Positions 5,689 through 6,779 of a DNA stretch of 6,779 nt are shown piece after piece. Numbering within the stretch: the first letter of the stretch is position 1; every line of letters begins with the position of its first letter. The position numbers were made by a program, and so were the translations under genes. The notes beneath the pieces are model-generated. The model made no database searches, was not told the DNA's origin, and worked only from the letters and a program-made list of their open reading frames with translations. Origin of the DNA: Chloroflexia bacterium (GTDB taxonomy: Bacteria; Chloroflexota; Chloroflexia; Thermomicrobiales; UBA6265); assembly GCA_013698495.1 (NCBI GenBank), contig JACCUV010000303.1, forward strand, positions 1 to 6,779. The letters are read 5' to 3'.

Positions 5689-6779
5689 CTAAAACTTCTC
5701 GTTGAGTTGCGGGAACGCCGGCGGGAACATCGCCCGCAGGGTGACTTGAGTGGCGGCGTCTGGATCGCCCCAGCCGCGATACGTGAAAATCGCCGGGTCG
5801 ATCCCGCTCCAGACCAGTGCGCTCAACCCTTGGATCGTGAGGTGGCAGGCCGAATCGCCGCCTTGCCTTACCACGAGTCGACCGCCCTCGCCGCCAAGCG
5901 TCCAGACGCCGTTGTTCCAGGGACACCGATCGTCCATCACGGTCACGGCGATGCTGAGATCGGAACCGACCGCGATGCCACCGAGTTCCGCCACGGTCAC
6001 CACCCGCCCCATTGGCGCCGGCCACGAATTCTTGTACTCGGTGGAGCTCTGGACCGCCAGATCGCGGTGCCAGAGTTCCGGATACTCCTCAGGGCCAAGT
6101 TCGATTACCGCTTCGCTGACCTGGTCGACATGACGCGCGATCCAGGCCATCAACTGATACCGGGCGGCGGGCGTCGTGTAGTAGAAAGTGTCGGCAACCA
6201 GCGCTTCGGTGTGACCGGTGATCCGGAACGACATCGACCCGGTGGCAATGCCATCCTCGCGGACCATCGCCACCCAGAACTCGTTCTCGTCACGCCATTC
6301 CACGGTGTGTGACGTGTTGAAGAGCGCGAACCCGTGGCGCTCGGGCTGAAGCGACTCCAGGAATCCCCACCACTCGTCGAAACACTCCTCAACGCCCAGT
6401 TGCTCCACCTCGCCAGGCAGAGATGTCCGCAACAACGGCGCGAGATGCTCCGGTCTCAGCGTCGCGAACCGGTTTTTGGCGAACTCCGCGTAACCGAGCC
6501 GCTCGTAAAACGAATCGCGGAACGGGTACAGGGTCGAAACCGCCATCCCCTGCTCGTGCATCAGTTCGAAGCTGCGCGCCATCATCTTCCGGACGTGACC
6601 CTTGCGCCGCGATTGCGGAAACGTAGCGACTCCGCCGATACCGCCCATCGGGAAGACCTTGCCCCGCACGTTCTCGGTCATCGTGTGCACCGCGCACGAA
6701 GTCTGCGGCTTGCCGTCCTCGAACACGGCCAGTCCCTGACTGTGAGTGGAGTATTTCAACCATTTCCTGGCCCACTCAG
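5689..6779 (-). CDS. Eis-like GNAT N-acetyltransferase (5' end outside window)
   Basis: This is an acetyl-CoA-dependent N-acetyltransferase of the Eis family (two GNAT-like domains plus an SCP2-like domain), some of which acetylate amines including aminoglycosides. The frame runs to the window edge on the minus strand with the upstream residues EWARKW, so the TTG at 6759 is internal and roughly 40-50 N-terminal residues are missing. Counting from that TTG, the acetyl-CoA loop is VATFPQSRRKGHVRKMM (44-60). FYERLGY (84-90) carries Tyr90, which matches the position of the general-acid Tyr of mycobacterial Eis. A second GNAT-like region follows (about 105-245) and then the SCP2-like domain (about 252-356, with PWNNGVW). 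The protein ends in Phe, as Eis does, where the terminal carboxylate acts as base. The substrate here is unknown. It is convergent with the four-gene cluster. Confidence 0.87.
   Translation of the reverse strand, partial: EWARKWLKYSTHSQGLAVFEDGKPQTSCAVHTMTENVRGKVFPMGGIGGVATFPQSRRKGHVRKMMARSFELMHEQGMAVSTLYPFRDSFYERLGYAEFAKNRFATLRPEHLAPLLRTSLPGEVEQLGVEECFDEWWGFLESLQPERHGFALFNTSHTVEWRDENEFWVAMVREDGIATGSMSFRITGHTEALVADTFYYTTPAARYQLMAWIARHVDQVSEAVIELGPEEYPELWHRDLAVQSSTEYKNSWPAPMGRVVTVAELGGIAVGSDLSIAVTVMDDRCPWNNGVWTLGGEGGRLVVRQGGDSACHLTIQGLSALVWSGIDPAIFTYRGWGDPDAATQVTLRAMFPPAFPQLNEKF

Noticed and set aside
5608..6312. Long plus-strand open frame opposite the Eis-like gene
   Set aside because: It overlaps the conserved Eis-type reading frame, has a biased Arg/Pro/His composition and no recognisable domain.

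Overview
This is a GC-rich bacterial chromosomal window with short spacers and hairpin repeats at gene ends. The gene mix (adjacent SucA and SucB, a GAF/LuxR-type regulator, small cupin, NTF2-like and dimeric alpha/beta-barrel proteins, and an Eis-type acetyltransferase) and the TTCGTAGGGG hairpin repeats suggest Chloroflexota, possibly a Thermomicrobia-like lineage. The taxonomic placement is inference; an actinobacterium is the main alternative.

Layout. (1) Positions 1-2629, plus strand: the 3' part of sucA (2-oxoglutarate dehydrogenase E1), then a complete sucB (E2). These are two of the three subunits of the 2-oxoglutarate dehydrogenase complex of the TCA cycle; no E3 (lpd) gene follows. 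(2) Positions 2630-2741: a head-to-head pair of hairpin repeats between convergent genes. (3) Positions 2742-3896, minus strand: a GAF-like/LuxR-HTH regulator. (4) Positions 3897-4081: a divergent intergenic region of 185 bases. (5) Positions 4082-5651, plus strand: a probable operon of four small genes, namely a dimeric alpha/beta-barrel (ABM-like) protein, an NTF2/SnoaL-like protein, a cupin, and a second dimeric alpha/beta-barrel protein. (6) Positions 5689-6779, minus strand: an Eis-like GNAT acetyltransferase whose 5' end lies beyond the window.

How the parts fit. sucA and sucB form one metabolic unit. The regulator is divergent from the four-gene cluster and is its most likely local controller. 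The cluster's folds recur in small-molecule oxygenation, cyclisation and detoxification, but no substrate can be read from the sequence.

The most distinctive signal is a family of about 30-base hairpin repeats, four copies in three places, all at gene 3' ends. They share a TTCGTAGGGG leader, compensatory changes in the stem, and (in three copies) a similar six-base loop. In two cases the TAG inside the leader is the in-frame stop codon of the upstream gene. I found no phage, CRISPR, transposase or RNA gene, and no clearly new multi-protein system beyond the uncharacterised four-gene cluster.
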